Source: Halomonas denitrificans (GTDB taxonomy: Bacteria; Pseudomonadota; Gammaproteobacteria; Pseudomonadales; Halomonadaceae). From it: 64,000 nucleotides of DNA. Numbering within the stretch: the first letter of the stretch is position 1; each line of letters starts with the position of its first letter. The DNA is taken from assembly GCF_003056305.1 (NCBI RefSeq), contig NZ_PYVX01000005.1, positions 62,001 to 126,000 on the forward strand, in the 5' to 3' direction. Under the pieces are notes generated by a model, which was not told the origin of the DNA, ran no database searches, and saw only the letters and a list, made by a program, of their open reading frames with translations. This document shows, in pieces, positions 41,608-51,132 of this stretch. A program made the translations under genes and the position numbers.

Positions 41608-42180
41608 ATGACCCTCGACCCCCTGCTGGCGCAGATCGAGCCCCACGGCGAGATCCCCCCCGTGGATCGCTGGCACCCCGCGCAGCGCGGCGAGATGGAC
41701 CTGACCATCGCCGCCGACGGGCGCTGGCTCCACGAGGGCACGGCCATCGCGCGGCCGCGGCTGGTGCGGCTGCTGTCGACCATCCTGCGCCGCGAGGCGG
41801 ACGGCGACTACTGGCTGGTCACGCCGGCCGAGATGCAGCGCATCCGCGTCGAGGATCGTCCCTTCCTGGTCGTTGACGCCGAGCCCGACGCCGATGGCGA
41901 CTGGTGGCTAGCCACCAACGTCGGCGATCGGGTGCGCCTCGACGATGGCTGCCGGCTGACCCTCAGCGAGACGCCGGCCGGGGAGACGGTCCCCGAGGTG
42001 CCGATCCGCTTCGGCCTCGCCGCCCGGCTGGGGCGCAACGTCTACTACCGCCTCGTCGAGGGAGCCGAGACTCGCAAGGGGGAGAAGGGCGCCCTGGAGC
42101 TGGGCCTGACCAGCGGCGGCGTCTGGCAACCCCTCGGCCGGCTCGAGGCGGACGAGCGCCGGGACGGCGAGGGTCCATGA
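41608..42180 (+). CDS. DUF1285 protein
   Basis: 190 residues, soluble. EIPPVDRWHPAQRGEMDLTIAADGRWLHEG and RIRVEDRPFLV are hallmarks of the DUF1285 family, small beta-rich proteins of unknown role next to tatD-like genes in proteobacteria. No catalytic motif visible. The stop overlaps the helicase start (ATGA). Confidence 0.85.
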   Translation: MTLDPLLAQIEPHGEIPPVDRWHPAQRGEMDLTIAADGRWLHEGTAIARPRLVRLLSTILRREADGDYWLVTPAEMQRIRVEDRPFLVVDAEPDADGDWWLATNVGDRVRLDDGCRLTLSETPAGETVPEVPIRFGLAARLGRNVYYRLVEGAETRKGEKGALELGLTSGGVWQPLGRLEADERRDGEGP

Positions 42181-44414
42181 GCGAGGGTGCTACCGCGAGC
42201 CCGTCGCTGACCGCCGAGCAGCGGGCGGTGGTCGCCCACGCGCAGGGCCACGCCCGGGTCGCGGCCGTGGCCGGGGCCGGCAAGACCACCACCATGGTCG
42301 CCCGGGTGCTGCACCTGCTGGCGCGTGGCGTGCCCCCGGGGCGGATACTGGTGCTGATGTTCAACCGCTCGGCCCGGGAGGACTTCCAGGCCCGGCTCGC
42401 GGCCATGGCACCGGCCGGCCAGGCGCTGCCCGACGTGCGTACCTTCCACTCGCTGGGCCACCGGCTCTCCGCCAGCCTGACCCGCTGGGGCGCGCTGGCG
42501 CCTCGCCAGCTGCTCACCGCCGACTGGCAGCTCGAGCGGCTGCTGCGCCAGGCGACCCTGGCGGCGCTCGCCGAGGAGCCCGAGGCCCGGGAGACGGCGC
42601 TGGACGCCGAGCGCCTCGAGGCGCTGGCCCACTTCTGCGGGCTGGTGAAGGCCGAGATGGCCTCGCCCGCCGAGCTGCACGCGCGCCTCGACTTCGGCGA
42701 GGAGACCGGCCACTTCGTGGCCGCCTTCGAGCACGCCGAGCGGCTGCTGGCCGAGCAGGGACTGATGACCTTCGCCGACCTGCTCTACCGGCCGCTGCGG
42801 GCGCTGGAGGAGGACGCCGCGCTCCGGCGCCGGGTGCAGGGCTTCCTCGATCACGTGGTGATCGACGAGTACCAGGACATCAATACCGCCCAGCAGCGCC
42901 TGCTGGCGCTGCTCGCCGGCCGAGAGGCCGAGGTGATGGCGGTGGGCGATGCCAACCAGTGCATCTACGAGTGGCGCGGCGCCCACCCCGACACCATGCT
43001 GGAGAACTTCACCGCCACCTTCGGGGCGGCGCACGACTACCCGCTCTCCACCACCTTCCGCCACGGCCACGCCCTGGCGCTGACCGCCAACCACGCCATC
43101 GCCGCCAACCGCCGGCGCCCGGACCAGCTCTGCCTGGCCGCCCCCGGCAATCCTTGTACCGGGCTCGCGGTGGGGCAGGGCGGCTCGGCGCTGCTCGACG
43201 AGCTCGCCGCCTGGCAGCGCCAGGGGCGGGGCCTCGACGAGGCCTGCCTGCTGGTGCGCAGCTGGGCGCTCTCGGTGCCGCTGCAGCTGGCGCTGCTGCG
43301 CGAGGGCATCCCCTTCCGGCTGGCCCGGGAGGACCGCTTCGTCTTCCGCCTGCCGCTGGTGGAGGCCCTGGCGGGCTACCTGCGCCTGGCCCTGGAGCCC
43401 CGGCTGCTCCAGGACCCGGGGCACCTCGCCCTGCTGCTCGCCCAGCCGACCTCCTTCGTGGCCCGGGAGCGGATCGCCGCCCTGGCCACCCGGCTGGCCG
43501 AGACCCAGCGCTGGCCGGAGCGTCACGATCCCCTGCTGGAAGGGCTCAAGCCCCACCAGCGGCGTACCCTGAAGCGGCGCTGGGCGCTGCTCTGCGAGTT
43601 GCCGCGGCGCTCGGCCTGGCCGCCGGCCCGCCTGCTCGAGCACGTGCTCGAGGCGGTGGAGGCCGAGAAGGTCCTCAAGCGGGCCGCCGCGCGGCGTGAC
43701 AAGGGCGAGGAGGACGTGCGGCTGCTCGACGTGCTGGTCGAGCAGGCCCGGGAGCTCGGCCACGACACCGCCGCCTTCATCGAGCTCTTGTGCCGTCCGG
43801 TCGAGAACCGCCAGGACGGCGTGCTGATCACCACCGTGCACGGGGCCAAGGGGCTCGAGTGGCCGCTGGTGCTGCTGGCCGGCACCAACGAGGAGGACTT
43901 TCCCCACTACACCCGCGACAACCCGCTGACCCCGGCGCGGCTGGAGGAGGAGCGGCGCCTCTTCTACGTGGCCATCACCCGCGCCCAGGAGCGCCTGGTG
44001 CTGCTCCACGACGGCGGCGAGCACCGCCCCAGCCGCTTCATCGGCGAATCCGCCTGGCAGGACGGCGAGCGGGTCGCCCGGCGGCTGGCCGAGGCCGAGG
44101 GGGCCGGGGAAGGGGCGGGCGCCCCGCTGGAGGTTGCCGACCCCGCGCTGGTCGGCCGCTACCTGACGGCGCTGGGCCGGTCGCTGCCGCTGGCGAAGGC
44201 TCGCCCCGCCTCACCCGCGCCGGGGCACATCGCCCCGGGCCAGTTCCGGGTCGGCCAGGCCCTGCGCCATGCGGTCTTCGGCGAGGGGCAGATCGACGTG
44301 GTCGAGGGCGACCCCGACAACCCGGTGATCGAGGTACGCTTCCGCACGGCCGGCCGGCGCCGACTGATCGCCTGTCGCGCCCCCATCGAACTGCTGGACG
44401 GAGTCGACGCATGA
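42177..44414 (+). CDS. UvrD/Rep-family superfamily 1 DNA helicase
   Basis: 745 residues. Motifs in order: Q-motif LTAEQRAVV, Walker A VAGAGKTTT (K36), motif II VIDEYQDIN, motif III GDANQCIYEWRGA, motif V TVHGAKGLEWPLVLL, motif VI EERRLFYVAITRAQERL. The C-terminal ~50 residues (LRHAVFGEGQIDVVEG...) resemble the Tudor-like RNA-polymerase-binding tail of UvrD/PcrA. The overall motif spacing differs from canonical UvrD, so it may be an accessory paralogue; no other uvrD is visible for comparison. Coupled to DUF1285 and to the sulfurtransferase gene by ATGA overlaps. Confidence 0.9.
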   Translation: MSEGATASPSLTAEQRAVVAHAQGHARVAAVAGAGKTTTMVARVLHLLARGVPPGRILVLMFNRSAREDFQARLAAMAPAGQALPDVRTFHSLGHRLSASLTRWGALAPRQLLTADWQLERLLRQATLAALAEEPEARETALDAERLEALAHFCGLVKAEMASPAELHARLDFGEETGHFVAAFEHAERLLAEQGLMTFADLLYRPLRALEEDAALRRRVQGFLDHVVIDEYQDINTAQQRLLALLAGREAEVMAVGDANQCIYEWRGAHPDTMLENFTATFGAAHDYPLSTTFRHGHALALTANHAIAANRRRPDQLCLAAPGNPCTGLAVGQGGSALLDELAAWQRQGRGLDEACLLVRSWALSVPLQLALLREGIPFRLAREDRFVFRLPLVEALAGYLRLALEPRLLQDPGHLALLLAQPTSFVARERIAALATRLAETQRWPERHDPLLEGLKPHQRRTLKRRWALLCELPRRSAWPPARLLEHVLEAVEAEKVLKRAAARRDKGEEDVRLLDVLVEQARELGHDTAAFIELLCRPVENRQDGVLITTVHGAKGLEWPLVLLAGTNEEDFPHYTRDNPLTPARLEEERRLFYVAITRAQERLVLLHDGGEHRPSRFIGESAWQDGERVARRLAEAEGAGEGAGAPLEVADPALVGRYLTALGRSLPLAKARPASPAPGHIAPGQFRVGQALRHAVFGEGQIDVVEGDPDNPVIEVRFRTAGRRRLIACRAPIELLDGVDA

Positions 44415-45241
44415 ACGAGCCGCTGATCTCGGCCGCCACCCTGGTTGATGCCCTCGAGGGCCCCCGACCGCCCCGCCTGCTGGACTGTCGCGCCCGCCTG
44501 GGCGAGCCCGATGCCGGTCGCCGGCTGTGGATCGAGACGCACCTGCCGGGCAGCTACCACCTCGACCTCGATCGCGACCTGGCCGCCGCGCCGGGGGCGG
44601 ATGGCCGGCATCCGCTGCCCGCCCCCGAGGCCTTCACCGCGGTGCTGCAGCGGCTGGGCATCACGCCGGATCAGCCGGTGGTGGTCTACGACGACATGGG
44701 CGGGCAGCTCGCCGCGGCGCGGGCCTGGTGGATGCTCGCCCGCTGGGCGGGGCATCCCGACGTGCGCCTGCTCGACGGCGGGGTGAAGGCCTGGCTGGCC
44801 GCGGGGGGCGAGCTTCGCGAGGATGGCGACCCGGACGCCGTGCCGGCGCCGTCGCGCTGGCAGCCGGCCTATCGCGACACGGCCCTCGTCGGGGTGGACG
44901 AGGTCGCCACCGCCGATGCCCTGAAGGTCGACGCCCGCAGCCGCGAGCGCTTTCGCGGCGAGGCCGAACCCGTGGACCCGGTGGCCGGCCACATCCCCGG
45001 CGCGGTATGCCGCCCCAGCGCCGACAACCTCGACGCCGGCGGCCACTTCAAGCGCGCCGCGATGCTCGCCCGCGAGCTGCCCGAGGCCGACGCGCTGATC
45101 GCCTACTGCGGCTCGGGGGTCACCGCCTGCCACAACGTGCTGGCCTACGCCGTGGCGGGCCGGGCGCTGCCGAAGCTCTTCGTCGGCTCCTGGAGCGAGT
45201 GGATCACGGACCCCGCGCGCCCCATCGCCACCGGCGACTGA
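44411..45241 (+). CDS. sseA: Thiosulfate/3-mercaptopyruvate sulfurtransferase
   Basis: 276 residues, two rhodanese domains; the N-terminal one lacks a Cys at the active-site position. The second has C233 in CGSGVT, the loop typical of 3-mercaptopyruvate sulfurtransferase rather than of thiosulfate-specific rhodanese. The start overlaps the helicase stop (ATGA). A strong terminator follows. Confidence 0.9.
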   Translation: MNEPLISAATLVDALEGPRPPRLLDCRARLGEPDAGRRLWIETHLPGSYHLDLDRDLAAAPGADGRHPLPAPEAFTAVLQRLGITPDQPVVVYDDMGGQLAAARAWWMLARWAGHPDVRLLDGGVKAWLAAGGELREDGDPDAVPAPSRWQPAYRDTALVGVDEVATADALKVDARSRERFRGEAEPVDPVAGHIPGAVCRPSADNLDAGGHFKRAAMLARELPEADALIAYCGSGVTACHNVLAYAVAGRALPKLFVGSWSEWITDPARPIATGD

Positions 45242-45280
45242 CGCGACGCGGACGCTCGATCGACACCAGCCACGGAACGT

Positions 45281-45311
45281 GAAGCGGCCCCGCCAATGGC
45301 GGGGCCGCTTC
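45281..45311. terminator. Bidirectional terminator, sseA / ETF-QO
   Basis: 14-bp perfect stem (45281-45294 with 45298-45311) and AAT loop, between convergent genes. Confidence 0.85.
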
Positions 45312-45338
45312 GTTGGGGCCGTTTAGGCGGGGCATGCG

Positions 45339-47006
45339 TTACATGTTCGGGTAGTTCGGCCCGCCGCCGCCCTCCGGCGCCACCCAGGTGATGTTCTGGG
45401 CGGGATCCTTGATGTCGCAGGTCTTGCAGTGCACGCAGTTCTGGAAGTTGATCTGGAACTTGGGCGTGCCATCGTCGGCCTCGACCACCTCGTAGACCCC
45501 GGCCGGGCAGTAGCGGCTTGCCGGCTCGGCATAGGTGGGCAGGTTGTCGCGGATCGGCAGCTCCGGGTCGGCCAGCTTCAAGTGGCAGGGCTGGTCCTCC
45601 TCGTGGTTGGTGTTCGACAGGAACACCGAGGAGGGCTTGTCGAAGGAGAGCTTGCCGTCGGGCTTCGGGTAGTCGATCTTCTCGCACTCGGCCGCCGGCT
45701 TCAGGGTGGCGTGGTCCGGCGTGGTGTCGTGGACGTTGGGCAGCTTGCCGCCGAGCAGCTGGTCGAGGAAGTTGTAGGCGCCGCCGCCGACGGTGCCGTA
45801 CTTGTGGATCGCCGGGCCGAAGCTGCGGCTCTCGTCGAGTTCCTGGTAGGCCCAGCTCGCCTCCCACTTCTCGGTGAAGGAAGTGAGCTCGCGTCCGCCC
45901 TCGTCGCCCTCTTTAAGGGCCTCGAAGACCGCCTCGGCGGCCACCAGGCCGGACTTCATGGCGGTGTGCAGGCCCTTGATCTTGGCGAAGTTCAGGGTGC
46001 CGGCGTCACAGCCGATCAGCAGGCCCCCGGGGAAGGTCATCTTCGGCAGGCAGTTGAGGCCGCCCTTGGCGATGGCCCGGGCGCCGTAGGCCACCCGCTT
46101 GCCTCCCTCGAGGTGCGTCTTGAGCACCGGATGGTGCTTCATGCGCTGGAACTCGTCGAAGGGCGAGAGCCAGGGGTTCTGGTAGGATAGGTCCATGATC
46201 AGGCCGACCACCACCTGCTGGTTCTCGGCGTGATAGAGGAACCAGCCGCCGTGGGTCTGCTTGTCCAGCGGCCAGCCGGAGCCATGCAGCACCAGGCCCG
46301 GCTCGTGCTGCTCAGCGGGGACGTCCCACAGCTCCTTCAGGCCGATGCCGTAGTGCTGGGGGTCCTTGCCCGCGTCGAGCTCGAAGTCGCGGATCAGCCG
46401 CTTGCCCAGGTGGCCGCGGGCCCCCTCGGCGAACAGGGTGTACTTGGCGCGCAGCTCCATGCCCGGCATGTGGCCGTCCTTGGGCTGGCCGTCGGCGCCC
46501 ACGCCCATGTCGCCGACGAGGATCCCCTTGACCACCCCTTCCTCGACGATCACCTCCTGTGCGGCGAAGCCGGGGAAGATCTCCACGCCCAGCGCCTCGG
46601 CCTGCTCGGCGAGCCAGCGGCACAGGTTGCCGGCGCTGATCACGTAGCGGGTGATGTCCCCGCCGGTGTTGTGCATGGTCTTCGGTACCAGGGCGTTGGG
46701 CAGCTTCTGGGCCTTCTCGGCGTCCTTGAGGAGATAGAGCTCGTCGCGGGTCGCGGGGGTGGTCAGCGGCGCGCCGCGCTCCTCCCAGTCGGGGAACAGC
46801 TCGTTGAGGGCGCGGGGCTCGAAGACGGCCCCGGAGAGGATGTGGGCGCCCACCTCGGAGCCCTTCTCCACCACGCACACCGTCAGCTCCTGGCCGGCCT
46901 CGTTGGCCTGCTGCATCAGGCGCGACGCCGCCGAGAGGCCCGAGGGGCCGGCACCGACGATGACCACATCGAAGTCCATGGAATCGCGTTCGACTTGTTC
47001 TTCCAC
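45339..47006 (-). CDS. Electron transfer flavoprotein-ubiquinone oxidoreductase
   Basis: Passes electrons from reduced ETF to the ubiquinone pool at the inner membrane. I place the start at GTG 47006 because AAGGAG lies eight bases upstream (47015-47020); this gives 555 residues, near the family's ~550, and matches relatives beginning ME...MEFDVV. ATG 46979 is an alternative. FAD-binding VVIVGAGPSG at 14-23, and the 4Fe-4S cluster Cys C500, C524, C527 and C530 (CPAG, CVHCKTC) are all present. Divergent from etfBA, its electron donor. Confidence 0.95.
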   Translation of the reverse strand: MEEQVERDSMDFDVVIVGAGPSGLSAASRLMQQANEAGQELTVCVVEKGSEVGAHILSGAVFEPRALNELFPDWEERGAPLTTPATRDELYLLKDAEKAQKLPNALVPKTMHNTGGDITRYVISAGNLCRWLAEQAEALGVEIFPGFAAQEVIVEEGVVKGILVGDMGVGADGQPKDGHMPGMELRAKYTLFAEGARGHLGKRLIRDFELDAGKDPQHYGIGLKELWDVPAEQHEPGLVLHGSGWPLDKQTHGGWFLYHAENQQVVVGLIMDLSYQNPWLSPFDEFQRMKHHPVLKTHLEGGKRVAYGARAIAKGGLNCLPKMTFPGGLLIGCDAGTLNFAKIKGLHTAMKSGLVAAEAVFEALKEGDEGGRELTSFTEKWEASWAYQELDESRSFGPAIHKYGTVGGGAYNFLDQLLGGKLPNVHDTTPDHATLKPAAECEKIDYPKPDGKLSFDKPSSVFLSNTNHEEDQPCHLKLADPELPIRDNLPTYAEPASRYCPAGVYEVVEADDGTPKFQINFQNCVHCKTCDIKDPAQNITWVAPEGGGGPNYPNM

Positions 47007-47374
47007 CTGCTCTTCTCCTTCTGTCCCCGAGGACGCGGCCGGCGGATGCGACCAACGTCGATAGGATTTAAAACGGTCGTTTGCTTCTAGCCATGTCTCA
47101 TGATAGGCATAATAGCGGTAAAGGGTCACCCCCTGCGATGGTGCAGGGGGCGGTGCAGGCAGGAATGGGCCCCGTCAGGCCGGGGATTGTTGATCCGGGC
47201 CGGTCATGGCACATTGGGAACGTTTTTCGCTGCAGCGCCTATCAAACGCTTGCATGAAACGCATAAGAGTATGCCGGCCGGTTCCAAGGAGGCGTGTTTC
47301 CCGCCCGCTCGCTTGGGTGGTCGAGGCCGCTTCTCTCATCATCAGGTTCCCAGAGTGAACCAAGCGAGGACACT
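47007..47374. other. Divergent ETF-QO / etfBA regulatory region
   Basis: 368 bp with no gene. It contains an AAAC-N4-GTTT palindrome (47071-47082), an 8-bp G/C hairpin (47129-47136 with 47143-47150), and A/T-richer stretches around 47100-47115 and 47220-47270. No pair of well-spaced -35/-10 hexamers stands out on either strand. Confidence 0.6.
47071..47082. promoter_or_regulatory. PsrA-like operator AAAC-N4-GTTT
   Basis: AAAC (47071-47074), GGTC, GTTT (47079-47082), flanked by A and G. Published PsrA sites in Pseudomonas follow (G/C)AAAC-N2-4-GTTT(G/C), and PsrA, a fatty-acid-responsive TetR regulator, controls etf genes there. One flank does not fit, so this is a candidate. Confidence 0.4.
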
Positions 47375-48127
47375 ATGAAGGTACTCGTCGCGGTCAAACG
47401 CGTCATCGACTACAACGTCAAGATCCGGGTCAAGCCGGACCACTCCGACGTCGACCTCACCAACGTCAAGATGGCCATGAACCCCTTCTGCGAGATCGCC
47501 GTGGAAGAGGCGGTGCGCCTGAAGGAGAAGGGCGTGGCCACCGAGGTGGTCGTCGCTACCGTCGGGCCCAAGGCCGCCCAGGAGCAGCTGCGCACCGCGC
47601 TGGCGCTGGGCGCCGATCGCGCCGTGCACGTCGAGACCGACGAGCGGGTCGAGTCGCTGGGTGCCGCCAAGGCGCTGGCCAAGATCGTCGAGGAGGAGCA
47701 GCCGGGCCTCACGATTCTCGGCAAGCAGGCCATCGACACCGACAACAACCAGACCGGCCAGATGCTGGCGGCGCTGACCGGGCTGCCCCAGGGCACCTTT
47801 GCCTCCGAGGTGGTCGTCGAGGGCGACAAGGCCAAGGTGACCCGCGAGATCGACGGCGGCCTGCAGACCGTCGAACTGACCCTGCCGGCGATCGTCACCA
47901 CCGACCTACGCCTCAACGAGCCGCGCTACGCCAAGCTGCCCGACATCATGAAGGCCAAGAAGAAGCCGATGGACGTCAAGACCCCGGCGGAGCTTGGCAT
48001 CGAGGTGGCCTCCAAGGTCAAGCTGGTCAAGGTCGAGCCGCCGGCCGAGCGCCAGGGCGGCGTCAAGGTGGGCTCCGTCGATGAGCTCGTGGACAAACTC
48101 AAGAACGAAGCCAAGGTGATCTCATGA
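47375..48127 (+). CDS. etfB: Electron transfer flavoprotein subunit beta
   Basis: 250 residues, [22 protein letters not shown] at the start, with the AMP-binding/dehydrogenase-recognition features [20 protein letters not shown] and [21 protein letters not shown] loop (here [13 protein letters not shown]). Forms a heterodimer with EtfA, collecting electrons from acyl-CoA and other dehydrogenases. GAGGA upstream. etfA overlaps by 4 bp. Confidence 0.96.
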   Translation: MKVLVAVKRVIDYNVKIRVKPDHSDVDLTNVKMAMNPFCEIAVEEAVRLKEKGVATEVVVATVGPKAAQEQLRTALALGADRAVHVETDERVESLGAAKALAKIVEEEQPGLTILGKQAIDTDNNQTGQMLAALTGLPQGTFASEVVVEGDKAKVTREIDGGLQTVELTLPAIVTTDLRLNEPRYAKLPDIMKAKKKPMDVKTPAELGIEVASKVKLVKVEPPAERQGGVKVGSVDELVDKLKNEAKVIS

Positions 48128-49050
48128 GCATTCTCGTCCTGGCCGAACACCATGACGGCGCCCTGGCCGGCGCCACCGCCCACGTGGTCGCCGCGGCGAA
48201 AGAGATCGGTGGCGACATCGACGTGCTGGTGGCCGGCGAGAACGTCTCCGCCATCGCCGAGGCGGCCGCCAAGCTCGACGGCGTGAGCCGCGTTCGCGTC
48301 GCCGACCACGCCGTCTATGCCCACCAGCTCGCCGAGCCCATGGGCGCGCTGCTGGCCGAACTGGCCGACGACTACAGCCACCTGCTGGCGGTGGCCTCCA
48401 CCACCGGCAAGAACGTGCTGCCGCGGGTCGCGGCGCTGAAGGACGTGGCGCAGCTCTCCGAGATCATCGCGGTCGAGAGTGCCGACACCTTCAAGCGGCC
48501 GATCTACGCCGGCAACGCCATCGCCACCGTGCAGAGCGACGACGCCCTGAAGGTGATCACCGTGCGCGCCACCGCCTTCGACGCGGTCGCCGAGGGCGGC
48601 AGCGCCGCCATCGAGGCCGTGGACGTCGTGGTCGACAACGCCCAGTCCAGCTTCGTCGGCGAGGAGCTGGCGCAGAGCGACCGTCCCGAGCTGGGTGCGG
48701 CCAAGGTCGTCATCTCCGGCGGACGCGGCATGGGCAACGGCGAGAACTTCAAGCTGCTCGACGGTATCGCCGACAAGCTGGGTGCCGCCATCGGCGCCTC
48801 GCGCGCCGCGGTCGACGCCGGCTTCGTGCCCAACGACATGCAGGTCGGCCAGACCGGCAAGATCGTCGCCCCGGAGCTCTACATCGCCGTGGGCATCTCG
48901 GGCGCCATTCAGCACCTGGCGGGCATGAAGGACTCCAAGGTGATCGTCGCCATCAACAAGGACGAGGAGGCGCCGATCTTCCAGGTGGCCGATTACGGCC
49001 TGGTCGGCGACCTGTTCGACGTCCTGCCGGAGTTGGAACAGAAGCTGTAA
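48124..49050 (+). CDS. etfA: Electron transfer flavoprotein subunit alpha
   Basis: 308 residues with the C-terminal FAD-binding domain: [50 protein letters not shown] and a [18 protein letters not shown] tail. Coupled to etfB by ATGA. Immediately behind its stop lies a degenerate copy of the last ~25 codons in the same frame. Confidence 0.97.
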   Translation: MSILVLAEHHDGALAGATAHVVAAAKEIGGDIDVLVAGENVSAIAEAAAKLDGVSRVRVADHAVYAHQLAEPMGALLAELADDYSHLLAVASTTGKNVLPRVAALKDVAQLSEIIAVESADTFKRPIYAGNAIATVQSDDALKVITVRATAFDAVAEGGSAAIEAVDVVVDNAQSSFVGEELAQSDRPELGAAKVVISGGRGMGNGENFKLLDGIADKLGAAIGASRAAVDAGFVPNDMQVGQTGKIVAPELYIAVGISGAIQHLAGMKDSKVIVAINKDEEAPIFQVADYGLVGDLFDVLPELEQKL

Positions 49051-49146
49051 CGGAAGATCGGGATCTTCCAGGTCGCGCTCTTGATCGTTACCGGCCTCGT
49101 CGGCGACCCGTTCGACGACCTGCCGGAGCTCGAGCAGAAGCTGTAA
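49051..49146 (+). pseudogene. Remnant of a second etfA 3' end
   Basis: The 28 codons 49063-49146 read [20 protein letters not shown] then PELEQKL-stop, clearly related to the genuine etfA tail (48975-49050; [17 protein letters not shown]...). Many differences are synonymous (GTG/GTC, CTG/CTC, TTG/CTC, GAA/GAG), so the copy diverged under coding constraint and is not a fresh tandem duplication. It is in frame with etfA behind the TAA. No start codon with a ribosome site is seen. Confidence 0.75.
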
Positions 49147-49167
49147 CCCGCTCTTGCGCGTCTCCTC

Positions 49168-49197
49168 AAGGCCGGCCCCTCCTCGGGGGCCGGCCTT
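49168..49197 (+). terminator. Terminator after etfBA
   Basis: 12-bp stem (49168-49179 with 49186-49197), 6-nt loop, AA at the 5' foot and TT at the 3' foot. Placed behind the etfA remnant. Confidence 0.82.
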
Positions 49198-49252
49198 GTC
49201 GTAGGTCGGCCGTATAGGGAGCATATCCTTGATTAACGGGAGCTATAAAAGA

Positions 49253-49271
49253 GATAACGAGAACTATTAGC
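49253..49271 (+). promoter_or_regulatory. Fur-box-like site upstream of Mn-SOD
   Basis: GATAACGAGAACTATTAGC matches the 19-bp consensus GATAATGATAATCATTATC at 14 positions. It lies in an A/T-rich patch (49221-49275) with TTGATT (49229-49234) and GATAAC 18 bp later as possible promoter hexamers, about 80 bp before the SOD start. Confidence 0.55.
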
Positions 49272-49348
49272 AACAAGTGCGCTTCTCTGCCATCCTTGGT
49301 GGTGAATCGGGGCGACGGCCCCACGGATACCCGCAAGGAGGAAGCATC

Positions 49349-49960
<612 letters not shown>

Positions 49961-50006
49961 GATCGTCAGGCGGGATAGTGGTCCCGCCGCTCCGGACCCG
50001 CATTGG

Positions 50007-50037
50007 CGCCGCGCCTTTTAGAGGCGCGGCGTTTTTT
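50007..50037 (+). terminator. Intrinsic terminator after sodA
   Basis: 10-bp stem (50007-50016 with 50022-50031), 5-nt loop, then six T residues. Textbook rho-independent form. Confidence 0.93.
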
Positions 50038-50133
50038 CATGGCGACTTGGTAGCGGCACGCGGGTGCGGCCTGCAGCCCGCAGGAAGCGGGCGCCGTCGA
50101 GCCCGTTGGCCGGGGCCATCGGCAGGAAACGAG

Positions 50134-50180
50134 CTAGCCGCCGCCGAACGGCGAGGCGGAGGGCGACGGGCCCGGAGACG
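50134..50180. repeat. REP-like G/C-rich element at the end of the NicO gene
   Basis: An imperfect hairpin of the CCGCCGCC-GAAC-GGCGAGGCGG type that supplies the last ~16 codons of the NicO gene (SPGPSPSASPFGGG). Such Pro/Ser/Gly tails are typical when a frame runs into an extragenic palindrome. I see only this copy in the window. Confidence 0.4.
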
Positions 50181-51132
50181 GTGCGTTAAGGAGCAGGACA
50201 TCCCCAGGGGCGCGAATGCCGGTCATGAAGAGGGAGAGGCCCAGGAGCAGGATGAGCAGGCCCCCCGCGAAGCCGACCCAACGAAAGCCTCGCTCGAGCC
50301 CTTGCCAGCGGAGGGAGTGCTGCAGGCGACGCTCGGCCCACCCCCTGGCCACGACGCTGGCCAGGGCCAGCGCCGAGACCGTCAGGGCCGTGCCTCCCGC
50401 CATGGCCAGCACCGCCAGCACCCCGGCCCAGTAGTGGCCGAGCAAGGAGGCGGCCCCGACCAGCAGGACGCTGCCGCTGCAGGGCCGCATGCCGATCGAC
50501 GCCACCACCGCCAGGGCGCCCCGCCAGTCCTCGGCCTGGCGGGGTGTCAGGTGGTGGGCGCAGTCGCACGCCTGGTGATCGTGCGCATGATCATGGACCG
50601 CCGCCTGACGAGGCAGACGCAGTGCGCGCCAGCACAGCCAGAGCCCCAGCATCGCGACCAGCAGGTAGCTGGCCTGCTCCAGCCAGACCACCGATCCCAT
50701 GGCCTGGCGCGTCAGCCAGCCGAGGCCATGAACCAGCAGGGTGACCAGGGCAATGGCCACCACGGCCTGGAGCAGCGAGGCCAGGCAGGAGAGCAGCAGC
50801 GCCCGGCGCAGGGCGCCGCCCTGGCTAAGCAGGTAGGTGGAGAGCACCGCCTTGCCATGGCCGGGACCGGCGGCATGGAAGATGCCATAGCCGAAGCTGA
50901 GGCCGAGCAGGCTCAACCAGGCAGTCGCGCTCGGGACGGCGTCGAGGGTGGCGACCGCCTCGGTGAGGGCGCGGTGCAGGTCGCGCTGCCAGGCCACCAA
51001 TTGCAGGCCGAATCCCTGGCCGGAGGCGATCCAGGCCAGGCCGAGCACCGCCAGCACCAGTCCCCCGAGCCCGATCAGCCAGGGCCATGGGAGGCGCGGG
51101 GCGCCTTCGGCGGGAGTCAGGGAGGATCGCAT
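50134..51132 (-). CDS. NicO-family nickel/cobalt transporter
   Basis: 332 residues with about six membrane segments; a cytoplasmic His-rich loop (VHDHAHDHQACDCAHH, about 182-197) and metal-selectivity motifs FHAAGPGHGKAV (near 86-97) and GMRPCSGS (near 218-225) define the NicO/RcnA family. These export Ni/Co (RcnA) or move divalent metals more generally. The start overlaps the DUF1007 gene by 16 bp. The C-terminal 16 residues appear to be read-through into a repeat. Confidence 0.88.
   Translation of the reverse strand: MRSSLTPAEGAPRLPWPWLIGLGGLVLAVLGLAWIASGQGFGLQLVAWQRDLHRALTEAVATLDAVPSATAWLSLLGLSFGYGIFHAAGPGHGKAVLSTYLLSQGGALRRALLLSCLASLLQAVVAIALVTLLVHGLGWLTRQAMGSVVWLEQASYLLVAMLGLWLCWRALRLPRQAAVHDHAHDHQACDCAHHLTPRQAEDWRGALAVVASIGMRPCSGSVLLVGAASLLGHYWAGVLAVLAMAGGTALTVSALALASVVARGWAERRLQHSLRWQGLERGFRWVGFAGGLLILLLGLSLFMTGIRAPGDVLLLNAPSPGPSPSASPFGGG

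Noticed and set aside
47007..47129. Longer ETF-QO start reaching 47129
   Set aside because: The added residues do not belong to the family, and the GTG at 47006 has a well-placed AAGGAG.
49051..49146. Independent small gene behind etfA
   Set aside because: No start codon with a ribosome site; the sequence is clearly an altered copy of the etfA end.
49244..49249. TATAAA upstream of sodA as the -10 hexamer
   Set aside because: No -35-like hexamer lies 16-18 bp upstream (GCATAT there); TTGATT is only 9 bp away.
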